DNA from: Gracilariopsis chorda
Lineage: Eukaryota > Rhodophyta > Florideophyceae > Gracilariales > Gracilariaceae
Length of the DNA: 44,763 nucleotides
Assembly: GCA_003194525.1 (NCBI GenBank)
Contig: NBIV01000729.1
Location: 1-44,763, forward strand
Direction of reading: 5' to 3'
Part shown: positions 1 through 9,459 of the stretch, piece by piece
Numbering within the stretch: position 1 is the stretch's first letter
How the letters are laid out: each line of letters starts with the position of its first letter
Position numbers and translations under genes: made by a program
Notes under the pieces: generated by a model
Told to the model about the DNA's origin: nothing
Seen by the model: the letters and a program-made list of their open reading frames with translations, nothing else
Database searches by the model: none

Positions 1-119
1 TGGGGTGTTTTGGTAGGGAAGAAAATTGTCAATGCGGCGCGAGGAACGCAACGATGGACGGTTTGGTTTGGAGACAGTCTTGGAAATGTCTGTCGATCGA
101 AGGATTATGAAACTGTTCT

Positions 120-146
120 CTTTCTTGTTTCCCTTTTGCCTCACAG
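120..146 (+). other. Probable 3' splice site (pyrimidine tract + CAG)
   Basis: A run of T and C with few purines leads to TCACAG at 141-146, directly before the reading frame that carries the Ulp1 catalytic motif. This is a textbook spliceosomal acceptor. The matching donor may be the GTAGGG near 12-17, but the exon before it is largely outside the window. Confidence 0.5.
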
Positions 147-410
147 GAGATGAAGCGCTACGTGCGGTGATATCGGAGCGGAACTACATGCTACAGGTAA
201 AAGGGTTTAAGCGACAAAAGGACTCGCACAGCTGTGGTTGCTATGTTGTTTCCCTTTTCACCATGTTCAGTGCGGACCACGGCTGTATCCCGAAGCGAAC
301 CTACGCCTCTGGTACAGCCGAGCATTGACTGAGAGGATTCGATGGATGTCCATTAGAATCCGGATTCTACACATACTCATGGCGAAGGAGTTCTTTCAAA
401 CCGACATTGT
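147..410 (+). pseudogene. Ulp1/SENP-like cysteine protease (peptidase C48), C-terminal part, frameshifted
   Basis: Ulp1-family proteases cleave SUMO or related ubiquitin-like modifiers; MULE-borne versions are of unknown role. About residue 60 of this frame (near nt 205-250) reads QKDSHSCGCYVVSLF. This fits the family's oxyanion glutamine and catalytic cysteine pattern (Q, then D, then S-C-G, then a hydrophobic helix). The frame stops at 326-328. The expected C-terminal helix, with the pattern L-x-E-R-I-R-W-M, continues in the next frame from about 285 to 400, so a frameshift lies between. The catalytic His and Asp would be in exons left of the window. The frame starts at an apparent splice acceptor at 146/147. 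It lies directly upstream of the transposase frame and could once have been fused to it. Confidence 0.6.
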
Positions 411-508
411 TACTGAAACAATGGTCGTACGGCTCCGGTCAGAGCATCGTTTAGAACTCCTTCGCATGAGGAAGGAAGGTAAAAAAACGGCAGCGTACGA
501 AACGAAGC

Positions 509-1609
509 GTGGAGCGGAGCATTGGGATGCAGACTGGAAAGGAAGAAGCTGGAAAGGAAGAGGGAACGGATGTGAATACAGTTCTGGGAGAACGAAAAGC
601 AGGAGAAGGAAAGGTCGTGGATCTTCAGCCAATGCCGTTGGGTACGCGCGACTCTGAGGCGCGTGCTATACGGAAAAGCCAGCGAACAAAGCGTGTTCAT
701 GAGCTGAACCAAAGTTCTGTTCAGAGCAGTGGGATGTGTCTACCCCTGAAGATTCGCATGAAGCGACGAGTGCAGTTTTCTGATTCTGCTCCGGTTGTAG
801 CGGACATTGTGAACACATTGATTGAGATATGTGTATCACAGCGCTCCGAGATGGTGCACAAAGCGCTAGGTGAGAAAACTGGAAGAAGTTCTGAAGTAAT
901 TGGAGCATCAGGTGTAGAAGAGGAGCAGGAAATGATTCAGACTGGAGAAGGTAGTGAAGTAGACATGGAAATTGACGGACATTCACCAGCAAAGACGATC
1001 AGTCGGACACAGGCACAGGTAGAAGTTGAAGCTGAAGAAGGAGCGAAGGATACCGCGGCGCCTTCCGAGCTGAACGCAGAAACTGAAAAACATATTGAAG
1101 AGAAGAAGCAGGCTTCTGAGAATGGTGGTCAAGCTCAAGAGCTCAATGAAGAGCTGGCAGCCTGTTCTGACGCTCAGATACAGGAGAAGCCGCACATGGA
1201 GCTACCATCAATGACTATGTGTGAAGGACGCACTACCAAGACCGGGTCATGCACTGAGGATCAGGCAGACGTCCAAGAGACATTTGAAAACAATGGAAGG
1301 CGTTTATGGGTTGATGTGAAACTTGAGGACGGTGGTGAATGTAAGACAGAACTTGCGATGTCAAACGAGAGGCTTGTCTCAGCTCTGAAAGGTTTAAAGG
1401 AGGTCTTTGACCTCCCTGCACTGGTTGCCTACATCGCTAAGAACTTTGGCTACCTTTATGGTGTACAATACTTCTCAGTGTTGCAGACGAGGAAGTCGAG
1501 GTCGTCTGCGCTGCTCACCGGTAAATTGCGGTGTCTGCGGCACAAGTCGCAGTGCCGCTCCAACATTCGAGCAAAGTTCTATCCCATGGAGAGATGTTGG
1601 GGTAATTGA
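509..1609 (+). pseudogene. N-terminal extension of the MULE transposase frame, ending at an in-frame TGA
   Basis: This frame is in phase with the transposase at 1889-5266; the only stop between 509 and 5266 is TGA at 1607-1609. No ATG sits at 509; the first in-frame ATG is near 527. The middle is a low-complexity, Glu/Gln/Lys-rich charged region (about 900-1300). The end (about 1370-1600) has the order YIAKNFGYLYGVQYF followed by LRC and QC, which resembles a second copy of the region at 2700-2900 (FIADCFGYSLFV, then KC and RC). After the TGA the same frame has SCIF and LEHSHGP near 1757-1846, which matches the C...H-x-H end of a FAR1/FLYWCH-like zinc finger. The TGA may therefore be a recent nonsense mutation or sequence error inside one long protein. 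An intron here is possible but I see no good pair of sites. Confidence 0.6.
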
Positions 1610-1888
1610 ACAGGACCTGATACACAGCACACACCCCAACAACTTCCATGCCCCGATGATGTTGTAAGAAGGAGGTTTGAGGGCATTCGCTCCTCTTTAG
1701 CCTCCCGTCTACAAGAATGGGAAGAGCACATACGGAAAAATGGAGAATATGTACGTCTGTCATGCATATTTCGAACCATACCCCCCTTCCAGGGAGCCGA
1801 GTTCTACAACAGCTCATCATGCTACCTCCTAGAGCATTCACATGGTCCTTTATCTCAAAGCAATGCAGAAACAGGAAGCGAAGACGAT

Positions 1889-4800
1889 ATGGCGTATGGC
1901 GACTCCAGTGGGGCTGAGGACTTTTATCCCTTCTATTGCGTGTTGCATAGCACGAAATGCCCTGAGAGGGGAGGTGTTTTTGATGGCCGTGCTTCGCAAA
2001 GAGCAGTTCACGAACCCAAACCCGAGCTTTGGAAGCAACACTCCTCGGTTTCACAGGAAGGAGGTAGGCCGTTTTCCAATCTACCGAAGAGGGCGCAGCA
2101 AGGACCTATCTCAAGGGAAGGCATCGGGAAAGGTGGCGTAAACGATGTAAAATGCTCGGATGGACTTCTGGATAATGCGTTTAACGTCGAGAGTGGCGTA
2201 AGAGGCGATTTTGGCATTAGCTCTTTTGAAGCTGACCCCCCTGCTGCTTCTCCGAACTCCTCAACACAAACAGTGGACGCGAAATGCGAGCGTGCACGCC
2301 ACAGCGCTGTGGGCGCCGAATTAGGCTCAAAAATGAGTGAGGAGAGTGAAACTCTCAACGCAAACGTTGCATATGCGCAGCAGGTTTCAGATGAGCAATC
2401 CGTTGAAGAAGAGGAGGCGCTGCTGATTGATCGATTCTTAGATGACGAAGAAGAGGTTCCTTCATGCTTCTTCGAAGACTCTGATGGTGGCATCCTGAAT
2501 GAAGAAGAATCAGAACCAAAGGAGAAAGATGTCCTTGGAGAGAAAGACGAAAAGTACTGGACAGAAGATGGTGATGAAGAACTGGGCACGGAATCCGTAC
2601 AGAACACGATACCGAATGAGAGAATTGAGGAGTGTTTTAAAGCAGCAGTCTTAGCCTATCTGGAAACCCTTCCTCTCAATGCTCCTGGTGTCACGGTTCT
2701 GAAGGAAGTTCAATTTATCGCGGACTGCTTCGGGTACAGCTTATTCGTAAGGACTTCTATATACTTTGGAGAACGAAAGCGATCTCCGGATAAGGCAAAG
2801 TCTCCCAAGAGTCGTGGTGCTGAACGTGGGAATAGAAGGGTGCTGAAGAAGGGAATCTTGAAGTGCGATCAATACAATAACAAGATGACGCGATGCCTCT
2901 TCTCGATAACGATTAAGACGGAGGATTCTGGGCAGGAGGAAGATGGTGGAATGATCTACGTGGCTAATTTAAATGGTTGTAAACATGGACATGGTCCCTC
3001 TGGGAGCTTTGGTATTAGACATCTCAAGCCGCAAATGCGTTCTGAAGCGATACATATGACGAACGATTTGCATATGAGCTTTAGAGATACCATACGATAC
3101 CTGGAAGACAAGTACAATCAGAAGATAAATCCGGTATCGGCGAGGAAGAAGTTGAGGTATGCTTCCTCCACAAGCAATCCCCGCGATTTGGAATGTGTAA
3201 GGTTGTGTGATCTGCTCTTTTCGTTGAGCCAGGAGGATGCAGGGAATAAGGGATTCTTCGCTGCGGATGATTCGGGTAGGATGAAGTACGCTTGTTGGTC
3301 GTTTCGAGAGTGGATGGAAGACTACCAGAAGTTCGGCATTGTTCCGGGGGTATCTATTGATTGTAAAGCCATAGCCAATAGATACGGTTTCCCTCTGGTC
3401 ACCATTAATGGAAGAGCCAATGATGGTCATGTGTTGACATTTTTCATGGGGTATATGTGCTCCGAAACAGAAGAGGACTTCGTACGAATTCTGTCCTACT
3501 TCAAGTCTATAGTCGCCGTCTCACCGGCGATGGTAGTGATGGACCAGAACACTGCGTGTATAAATGCAGCTGAGAAGGTGTTCAATTCGTCCTATATAAG
3601 CCTCGACGAATGGCATCTGAACGAGAATCAGAAGAAGAATGTGGCCAATTGGTGTAGAAAGATTGGTAAGATGGAGTGGATGCACGATATGAAGAAAGAC
3701 CTGTTCAACCTCAGAAAGTCATATACGTCGGAAACGTTTTTCGAAAGGAGAAGAATGCTAGAATGCAAGTACTTTGATGCTTTTGACGATCGTCTCCCTG
3801 TGTGGTATAAGTACTTGTACCACTATAAGCCGCATATGCTGGTGTCTTGCTTCCGAAACGCGGCTATACCTACCCGTTACATGTTCCAAGGAACTGGCTA
3901 CACCGAATCTTCTAACTCTGCATACAAGAAGATCATTATATCGAAGAAGATTCCCTTGTGCAAGGTTCCTTTGGAGGTTCGGCGTATATCCCAAGAACGG
4001 GCTGATACCCGGAACTTGGAGCTTGTAAGAACCTTATCTTCTCAAAGTGGGAGATATCGGAAGACAAGAGAGCTTGAGCACTTTCTACCTGTAGAAGTTG
4101 TAGACAGCCTGGTGGCTGAGTACACGAACTACGCCTTGGCGCACTTCGTAGATTTGAGCTTTAAGCCCTCGAAGAACTACATTCTTTCCAGCACAGAGGT
4201 TGTGGATTATTCACAGGAAGCGTGGCCAGAAGCAATCAGAAACCTGGAAAGTAGTTCAACCCCAGCAATGGGACCTGTAGCTCGCTTTAAGTTGAAATGG
4301 GGAAGCCATCTGAGTCAGAACCGGAATGCGTCGGTGGATGAAGAGCGCTCATCACAGGAGACTGTTGTGCAATTCTCAAAAAGGTATACGGGGTCGGGGG
4401 ATGACGTTAAGGCAGAGTTTATTGGTGTCTGTTCCTGTGGGCAGCCCTGGTCCGTTGGTTTTGCTTGTCGTCACATGGTTCGATGTGCTGTGGTTTATCA
4501 GGAAGAACGTCTGCGTTTCCCTGAACTACGAAACATACTAGGATACTTCATACCTCTTGAAGCGCTTTTCTCTACATACTGGAGAAAAGATACTTCTGCT
4601 ATGACAGTCCCATACTTGGCGAAACTCAGGTCAGAGACCCGATACTTCAACAACGAGGAGATGGATTACCGACTACGCCGTTTTGATGAGTCGACGGAGA
4701 AAGAGTTTATCCCCATTGACTCAGATATACTTAGAACCAGTAGAGAAGACTCGGAAGTAGATGGGTACAATACGTACATGGAAGGAAAAAACCTCTACGA

Positions 4801-5266
4801 TGCTTTACATCGACAAGCTACTGGAATTGGACGTGTTGCGGTGAGTGGAGTTCTACGTCTTTTAAGGGATGCCATCGCAGACATTCAGCAAGGAAAAGCG
4901 ACACACTTCGAAGCTAGAGGTACCTTTAAAACAAGGCTGGCTTCATTAACAGAACACGCGGAAGAAACAGAGAACACTGTCACTTTACTGCATCCATCGT
5001 CTTCTACAAAAGATTTCAGTTCATCAGGGATCCGTCCGCCAAACAATGGACGCCACAGAGCACAACGGAGAAAGAAAAGCTCCTTGGAGCGCACGAGAAA
5101 GCGAGCGAGGACAAGCCCACATTCATCCCAGGAAGTGTCTCAGAAAGACTGTCACCCACCTTCAACATCCTCAGAACCAGCTGTGACACCCTCAACTTCC
5201 ATAGCCCAAGACGTGCAAGACAAAGCACTTCGAATTATGTCAAAGTCTCTCGGACACATCCACTAG
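1889..5266 (+). CDS. MULE transposase with N-terminal zinc-finger-like region, DDE core, SWIM zinc finger and basic tail
   Basis: This 1125-codon frame would catalyse cut-and-paste transposition in the nucleus. Residues 1-250 are acidic and low in complexity. A zinc-ligand pattern (KC, RC, then GCKHGHG) lies near residues 325-369 and resembles the FAR1/WRKY-GCM1 DNA-binding fold. The MULE core runs from about residue 480 to 600: the first acidic residue is in SIDCKAIANRYGFPL (near 490), followed by SETEEDF; the second is in VVMDQNTACINAAEKVF (near 551), followed by the family signature LDEWHLNENQKKN near 573-585. The SWIM finger CSCGQPWSVGFACRH is near residues 847-861. A basic stretch with RRKK and RKRAR near 1060-1070 is a probable nuclear localisation signal. 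ATG 1889 is only the first ATG after the upstream frame; the frame is open further upstream, back to the TGA at 1607-1609. No stop interrupts the core, so it may be recent or active. Confidence 0.9.
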   Translation: MAYGDSSGAEDFYPFYCVLHSTKCPERGGVFDGRASQRAVHEPKPELWKQHSSVSQEGGRPFSNLPKRAQQGPISREGIGKGGVNDVKCSDGLLDNAFNVESGVRGDFGISSFEADPPAASPNSSTQTVDAKCERARHSAVGAELGSKMSEESETLNANVAYAQQVSDEQSVEEEEALLIDRFLDDEEEVPSCFFEDSDGGILNEEESEPKEKDVLGEKDEKYWTEDGDEELGTESVQNTIPNERIEECFKAAVLAYLETLPLNAPGVTVLKEVQFIADCFGYSLFVRTSIYFGERKRSPDKAKSPKSRGAERGNRRVLKKGILKCDQYNNKMTRCLFSITIKTEDSGQEEDGGMIYVANLNGCKHGHGPSGSFGIRHLKPQMRSEAIHMTNDLHMSFRDTIRYLEDKYNQKINPVSARKKLRYASSTSNPRDLECVRLCDLLFSLSQEDAGNKGFFAADDSGRMKYACWSFREWMEDYQKFGIVPGVSIDCKAIANRYGFPLVTINGRANDGHVLTFFMGYMCSETEEDFVRILSYFKSIVAVSPAMVVMDQNTACINAAEKVFNSSYISLDEWHLNENQKKNVANWCRKIGKMEWMHDMKKDLFNLRKSYTSETFFERRRMLECKYFDAFDDRLPVWYKYLYHYKPHMLVSCFRNAAIPTRYMFQGTGYTESSNSAYKKIIISKKIPLCKVPLEVRRISQERADTRNLELVRTLSSQSGRYRKTRELEHFLPVEVVDSLVAEYTNYALAHFVDLSFKPSKNYILSSTEVVDYSQEAWPEAIRNLESSSTPAMGPVARFKLKWGSHLSQNRNASVDEERSSQETVVQFSKRYTGSGDDVKAEFIGVCSCGQPWSVGFACRHMVRCAVVYQEERLRFPELRNILGYFIPLEALFSTYWRKDTSAMTVPYLAKLRSETRYFNNEEMDYRLRRFDESTEKEFIPIDSDILRTSREDSEVDGYNTYMEGKNLYDALHRQATGIGRVAVSGVLRLLRDAIADIQQGKATHFEARGTFKTRLASLTEHAEETENTVTLLHPSSSTKDFSSSGIRPPNNGRHRAQRRKKSSLERTRKRARTSPHSSQEVSQKDCHPPSTSSEPAVTPSTSIAQDVQDKALRIMSKSLGHIH

Positions 5267-5554
5267 CTGTAGCATTGACCACAGGCGTTTGATCCCTTTC
5301 CTTCTTTCATAATTTCTTTGAGCTCTTTCTGTTCTTCATAAAAGCCTTGAGGTCTTGCTTCTTTCGCCTTCTGCTTCACTTTAATTCTTTATTCAACTTC
5401 TAGATATCGTCGCGTATTCTAAAACCTCGTCCAAGAACGCGTGAACAGTCTTTCTTGCATCTGAGAACCCCGAAATGGAAGCCCAGTTGGAATTGTTCCA
5501 TGCACCTCGATCACTGAAGAGCCAACGTATCTTTGAAAAGACTAAACAATAGTA
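5267..5554. other. Intergenic spacer after the transposase
   Basis: About 290 bases separate two convergent frames (the transposase on plus, the acidic frame on minus). The stretch is pyrimidine-rich around 5290-5400, as a 3' untranslated region might be. I see no gene, RNA gene or clear terminal inverted repeat here. Confidence 0.4.
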
Positions 5555-6232
5555 TCACCTGAAATCATGAACAGCAATCGGAGATGCAGTTTCTTCCCAC
5601 TTAACTTCAACTGTCCCCAACAGTACTTCAGGTCCATGCTGGTTCACGTCGGACTCGTCAATCCCAGTTACACAACTCGAATCTCTTGTTATAGCTTCAG
5701 TCGTTGCACGGTCCACACGCACGTTTTCTGTGAGCATACCTTCTGCGACCACAATGGGAGACTGCTCTGAGTCGACCTGTTGAATGTCACCTAATTCCTC
5801 AACGACTGCTTGACCGTATACCTTATCCGGATCGACAACATCTTCATAGTCTTCTTCAATATCAGAATGAGCATCAAGGTCTGCGGGTCTCCCTTCCGCA
5901 GTTAAGTGAAGCTCCTCCACTTCGTCCCGAACATCGAACTCAACAGGCGCTTGACCGCTCAGGCCCTCATCGTCCTCATCAGCTTCGTCGTACTCATCAT
6001 CATCCTCTCCTACGACATTGAGAGTAACAAAAGCCAGTACAGGTGGCTCTGCTTCAAAGTCCTCGTCGCCACCATACTCTTCCCTTTTGGCATCAACTTC
6101 TTCAATGTACTCCTCGTCTGCACCCTCCTCAGCACCTCCTCCCTCAACAACAGCCGTATCTACATCAACTACGAGTCTGGGAATTGATTCTTGTTCCTGC
6201 TCTTGCGATGTGTCCACATCTTCGGTAGGCAT
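5555..6232 (-). CDS. Hypothetical very acidic protein
   Basis: The frame has an ATG start and 225 codons. It is dominated by Glu and Asp (EDDDEYDEADEDDEG, IEEDYEDVVDPDK and similar) with no Cys/His clusters, signal peptide or membrane segment. Nothing identifies its function. The frame remains open upstream to 6640 except for a single TAG at 6299-6301, so the true protein may be longer or the gene broken. The opposite strand is also open over most of 6000-6704 as a Ser/Thr-rich frame; it begins at a TTG, and an acidic frame tends to create Ser-rich antisense frames, so I favour the minus strand. It may be an accessory gene of the neighbouring MULE or an unrelated single-copy gene. Confidence 0.4.
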   Translation of the reverse strand: MPTEDVDTSQEQEQESIPRLVVDVDTAVVEGGGAEEGADEEYIEEVDAKREEYGGDEDFEAEPPVLAFVTLNVVGEDDDEYDEADEDDEGLSGQAPVEFDVRDEVEELHLTAEGRPADLDAHSDIEEDYEDVVDPDKVYGQAVVEELGDIQQVDSEQSPIVVAEGMLTENVRVDRATTEAITRDSSCVTGIDESDVNQHGPEVLLGTVEVKWEETASPIAVHDFR

Positions 6233-6298
6233 TCCAGCATCTTGCCCTTTAGCTTCGCCCTCGACATCGAAAGCAGTCGCTTCTGTTTCAACTACGCG

Positions 6299-6640
6299 CT
6301 ATTGGCCAGTCGCAGAGATCTCGTCGTCTTCTCCTTCGGCCTTTTCGAGTTTGTGGAGCTCAGTTTCCACTGGATTCTCTGTACTGCCGCCATCATCCAC
6401 CTGCGTTGCGATCACCACGGCTTCCTCCGCAACAGTGTCGATGGTCCCTAGATCCAAATTGTGCTCTCGAGGCTCATCTTCGGTAATTGGGTGGGCGTCA
6501 TCCCCAGCCTTGTCCACTGGGTCCTGGGCCGTAGTGTCCTCTGCAACGCCAATAATACCCACCGCACGATCACGATTCCCTAATACTCTTCTTCCTCGGC
6601 TACGCTCACCCGTTTGCACAAAGATGGCGCCAAATGGCAA
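6299..6640 (-). pseudogene. Upstream part of the acidic frame, separated by one TAG
   Basis: About 113 codons lie in the same phase as 5555-6232, with the same bias to acidic residues near the end (TEDEPREHNLDL, KAEGEDDEISATGQ). The 22 codons between the TAG and the ATG at 6232 also look coding. The frame opens with TTG directly after an upstream stop, so it has no evident start of its own. Either an intron supplies the true first exon or the region is a relic. Confidence 0.3.
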
Positions 6641-6704
6641 TTATGATATTTACGTTGTGCTGACTTGGCGGCCGGAGAGAGCAGGGATAGAGGGAATGCT
6701 CTGA

Positions 6705-6885
6705 CTCTGCGGATCTACTGGTTGAAATCCAAAATAGGGGCGTATTATTGGCTACAGTAAGATCTGAAGTGGCACGGGCACTTGTGCAGCTCGCCGTGGC
6801 ACGTGCCCGCTGACTCTCTCTTTTTATTGGTGCAAATGCGCGCTGACTCGCCTACACTATCTACGTCGTGTAGTTTAGCCCTTTC
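6705..6885. other. Single-copy flank at the left edge of the tandem array, with short inverted repeats
   Basis: There is no coding potential. CGGGCAC and GTGCCCG (around 6775-6812) form a 7-bp stem. CTACAC and GTGTAG (around 6852-6872) form a second inverted repeat just before the array edge. The GTGTAG/CTACAC hexamers also make up the arms of the palindrome at every internal unit junction. This may mark the breakpoint or may be chance. Confidence 0.4.
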
Positions 6886-7428
6886 CCCCTGTCTCGTAGG
6901 TTTTTTTGTCTTTTTTTTTTAATTGAATCATTGCAACTGTTGTGCAGTGCAATAGCACTGGAGATATGACAGTGAGGCTACAGCCGCAGGGTTGATCCGC
7001 GGTTGATGTGAACAGACGTTCAGATCTTGCTAAGTTCCAAAAGTTTGAACCTGCAATTGTTGCGGCACTTCCTCGTTGCTTTTGTGAGCACTTTCTTGCG
7101 AAGCTGGAGGTTATTGTTATGTCCCTAGCATCCTGTGGGGGCCCTTTTCCGTACAGCGTAAGAGTTCCTCATACTGCAAGTAGTTGTAGAAGAGAGGAGT
7201 GCACGAGCACAAGCTCAACAAACTTAACTTTACGACATAGCTTGAGGTCCAACCACCTCGCGCTCGTGGTTACCGCCGAATCCTACTACTCAATTTATTC
7301 TACCCGTAGAGCATAAAGCGGTTGCCAGCCGATAGGGAAGCAAAGATGAGAATTCTGGGAAGAGCAATACTTCGCGTGGTGCAATCGGCATCCATTGATA
7401 ACCTAAGAACACATCTTTCGCCCCAATT

Positions 7429-8690
7429 ATGTCAAATAAGAGAGATAGCACAGGTTTAAACGGGGCCAATCCCCATGTTGTTTCGAAGAAACCAAGGCTT
7501 GCAGATAAGGACTCGAGCAATGATGTTCACATATGTGAAGAACAAGAGCCAGCATTGGTGTCTTCAAAACTTCCCTCTACTAATTCAATGCCACGTTGTA
7601 TAACATCTCGTGTGGAATCGACGGGAACAACAGGATCGTCTGTTCTGCCCGACAAGCTTGGGCAATCTCCGCCAATGCTAAAAACATCATGTAAGCATGG
7701 CATTTTCCTTCCCGGAGACTGCAAAAAAGAATACAACATTTCTGAGCTTAAGATGCCAGAGAAACTAGCGAAGCAGTATTCCCTTTCACTGATTTCATTT
7801 GAGCGGGAAATTGTAAAAGGGGTAGAGCGGAACGAGAGCATTCTGGTTGCAGCACACACGAACGTATTGAAGGCAGCGATAACGGAATACGATGGCACGA
7901 AGAGACAACCAAAGGGTAAGGTATACGTCGCCAATCAAAGCCCTCAGCAATCAAAAATATCGAGAACTTGAAGCAGAATTTAGTGATGTTAGATTGATGA
8001 CCGGGGATGCAACGATAACAAGAATACCTCTTGTCTTGCAATGACTACCAAAACTCTCAGAAGCATGCTCTACAGAGTAATTTAAGTTTTACGTGAGGTC
8101 TCTTGAGTTATTTTTGATGCAGTTCACTATATGCGGGACAAAAAAAGAGGGGTCATGTGGGAGGAATCAATCATCCTTGTTCCGCAAACTGTCAGATTTG
8201 TACTCCTGAGCGCTACGATTCCAAACGCACGTGAATACTCGGAATAGATTGGCCATTTGAATATCAAACGAACATAGCGCGAGCATCTCAAAATGCAGTA
8301 GCATCTCTGCACGACGAGGATCAGGATTTGCTCCAGACAACACCCATTTTTCAACTGCTGGATCTCGGAATTGACATCCATCATTCAGGACCCCTTCCCG
8401 TTGTAAATGAGGTTCTTGAAATCTATTTCAGTAAGGGCTATTGAAATGTCTTTTCGCGACAGAGACTTTTGAGATGGGACTAAACGTGCCAGCCAAAACA
8501 GTGCTGTTTACCAGTATCAGGCCGCTTGACGGGTTACAGTTCAGAAAGCCTGCCGGAGGCGAATACATGCAAATGAGTGGCCGGGTCGATCGTCGAGGTA
8601 TTGATAAAGAGGAATCAGCAGTGCATTGTCCAAGGTTGGAAGAAGAGACCATTGCCGAAGTGGTAGTGTACAGGTGAGGTGCAAGCCGGG
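7429..8690 (+). pseudogene. MTR4/SKI2-like exosome RNA helicase, degenerate (copy A)
   Basis: MTR4 is the nuclear DExH helicase that feeds RNA to the exosome. From ATG 7429 the first frame gives the family N-terminus (KKPRLADKD, later SCKHGIFLPGD, then [18 protein letters not shown] where a Walker A A-H-T-S-A-G-K-T is expected). The Walker lysine context is lost. A frameshift near 7890 leads to [17 protein letters not shown] and LMTGDATI (about 7921-8010). The DEVH-region equivalent and SATIPNA survive in pieces around 8095-8235. A deletion removes the middle, then GIDIHHSGPLPVVNEVLE and [19 protein letters not shown] (8441 on) and [16 protein letters not shown] give motifs V-VI, with R-V-D-R-R replacing R-A-G-R-R. 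The arch/KOW and C-terminal domains are missing. Several stops and frame changes show it cannot encode a working helicase. Confidence 0.85.
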
Positions 8691-9079
8691 CAGCAAAGCT
8701 ATCATTGACATTGTTGAGGACAATGGATCGTGTCCCATACGCTGTGACGCTACCCAAACGTGTAATACATGCAAACATGCGTCGCTGCCTGTAATATATT
8801 GTTTCGAGAAAATGAATTTACGTGCACCTTTTTTCGCTGAACTAATGATTATGTATAGCGCTTTATATCCAGCAATAGAGATTGTTCCTGTTTGAAGTGC
8901 GTGACCAACTGTCGCGTGACCATCCCATTCCAAAGATTTCATCAATTCGGTAGGGCCACTGCGGCCAATGAGCTTGTTGCCGGGCGAGTCGCCGCAGAAT
9001 TTCACGACTTATACGGCCGAGTGTTCGAGGCAAAGATAGTTGTGCCGCATTCGGAATGGGTGCCTCCGTCATGTAGCAA

Positions 9080-9459
9080 TGCCTGGCGTGCCACAAAGAA
9101 ATTATTCATCGTAGTTTACCCACCACATGTCGCGAAGCAGACGTTTCGATCTGCATGCCCACTTTACTCGCTTCGGTGATATCGCAGAATGTCAGGTCAT
9201 GTACGACCATCAGACTGATAACTGGAGGGGGTTTGGCTTTGTCACGTTTACATCCGAACTAACATTCCACAAAGTGGTGGATGTAGACCACGAAATCATG
9301 CATAAACACGTCAACGTAAAGCGTGCGGAGCCGAAACAAGCGCTTGACGCACGTCTTGGACGCGAGACAGCAGCTGCTCTACTGCCCTTTTCTTCTACTC
9401 ATTCATACACCTCTTCATTACATGTATCCTCTCAAAAGCAACAGAGTCATATGTCATGA
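9080..9459 (+). pseudogene. RRM RNA-binding protein (hnRNP/Musashi/DAZAP1-like), degenerate (copy A)
   Basis: One RRM is visible across a frameshift. The first strand (RNP2), ATKKLFIVVYPPHV, is at about 9091-9130 in one frame, where K-L-F-V-G-G-L is expected. The rest is in the frame that begins at 9127: LHAHFTRFGDIAECQVM, then RGFGFVTF (RNP1), then MHKHVNVKRAEPKQA. The ending V-x-V-K-R-A-x-P-K is typical of the second RRM of hnRNP A/B, Musashi and DAZAP1 proteins. The gap in the RNP2 motif and the frameshift near 9140-9160 make it a pseudogene. About 400 bases separate it from the MTR4 relic. The bases between 8690 and 9080 may hold the remains of a first RRM but show no recognisable motif. 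Confidence 0.75.

Larger units (their letters stand above)
1..5266 (+). mobile_element. Mutator-like (MULE) DNA transposon with Ulp1-like protease, left end outside window
   Basis: A Ulp1-type protease relic lies upstream of, and on the same strand as, a MULE transposase. MULEs that carry a Ulp1/SENP-like protease are known from plants and other eukaryotes. The protease part begins at the window edge, so the left terminus is not visible. I could not find a convincing terminal inverted repeat or target-site duplication on the right, so that boundary lies somewhere between the transposase stop (5266) and the start of the tandem array (6886). The element looks damaged: the protease needs a frame change near 285-300 and the transposase frame has one TGA at 1607-1609. 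It is present once in the window and is not part of the 17.7-kb repeat. Confidence 0.8.

Noticed and set aside
6018..6704. Long Ser/Thr-rich plus-strand open frame
   Set aside because: It begins at a TTG and lies opposite a highly acidic minus-strand frame, which tends to create Ser-rich antisense frames. I kept the minus strand, with low confidence.
7429..8690. Intact intron-rich MTR4 gene
   Set aside because: The Walker A motif is destroyed, helicase motifs lie in different frames without splice sites between them, and the arch and C-terminal domains are missing.
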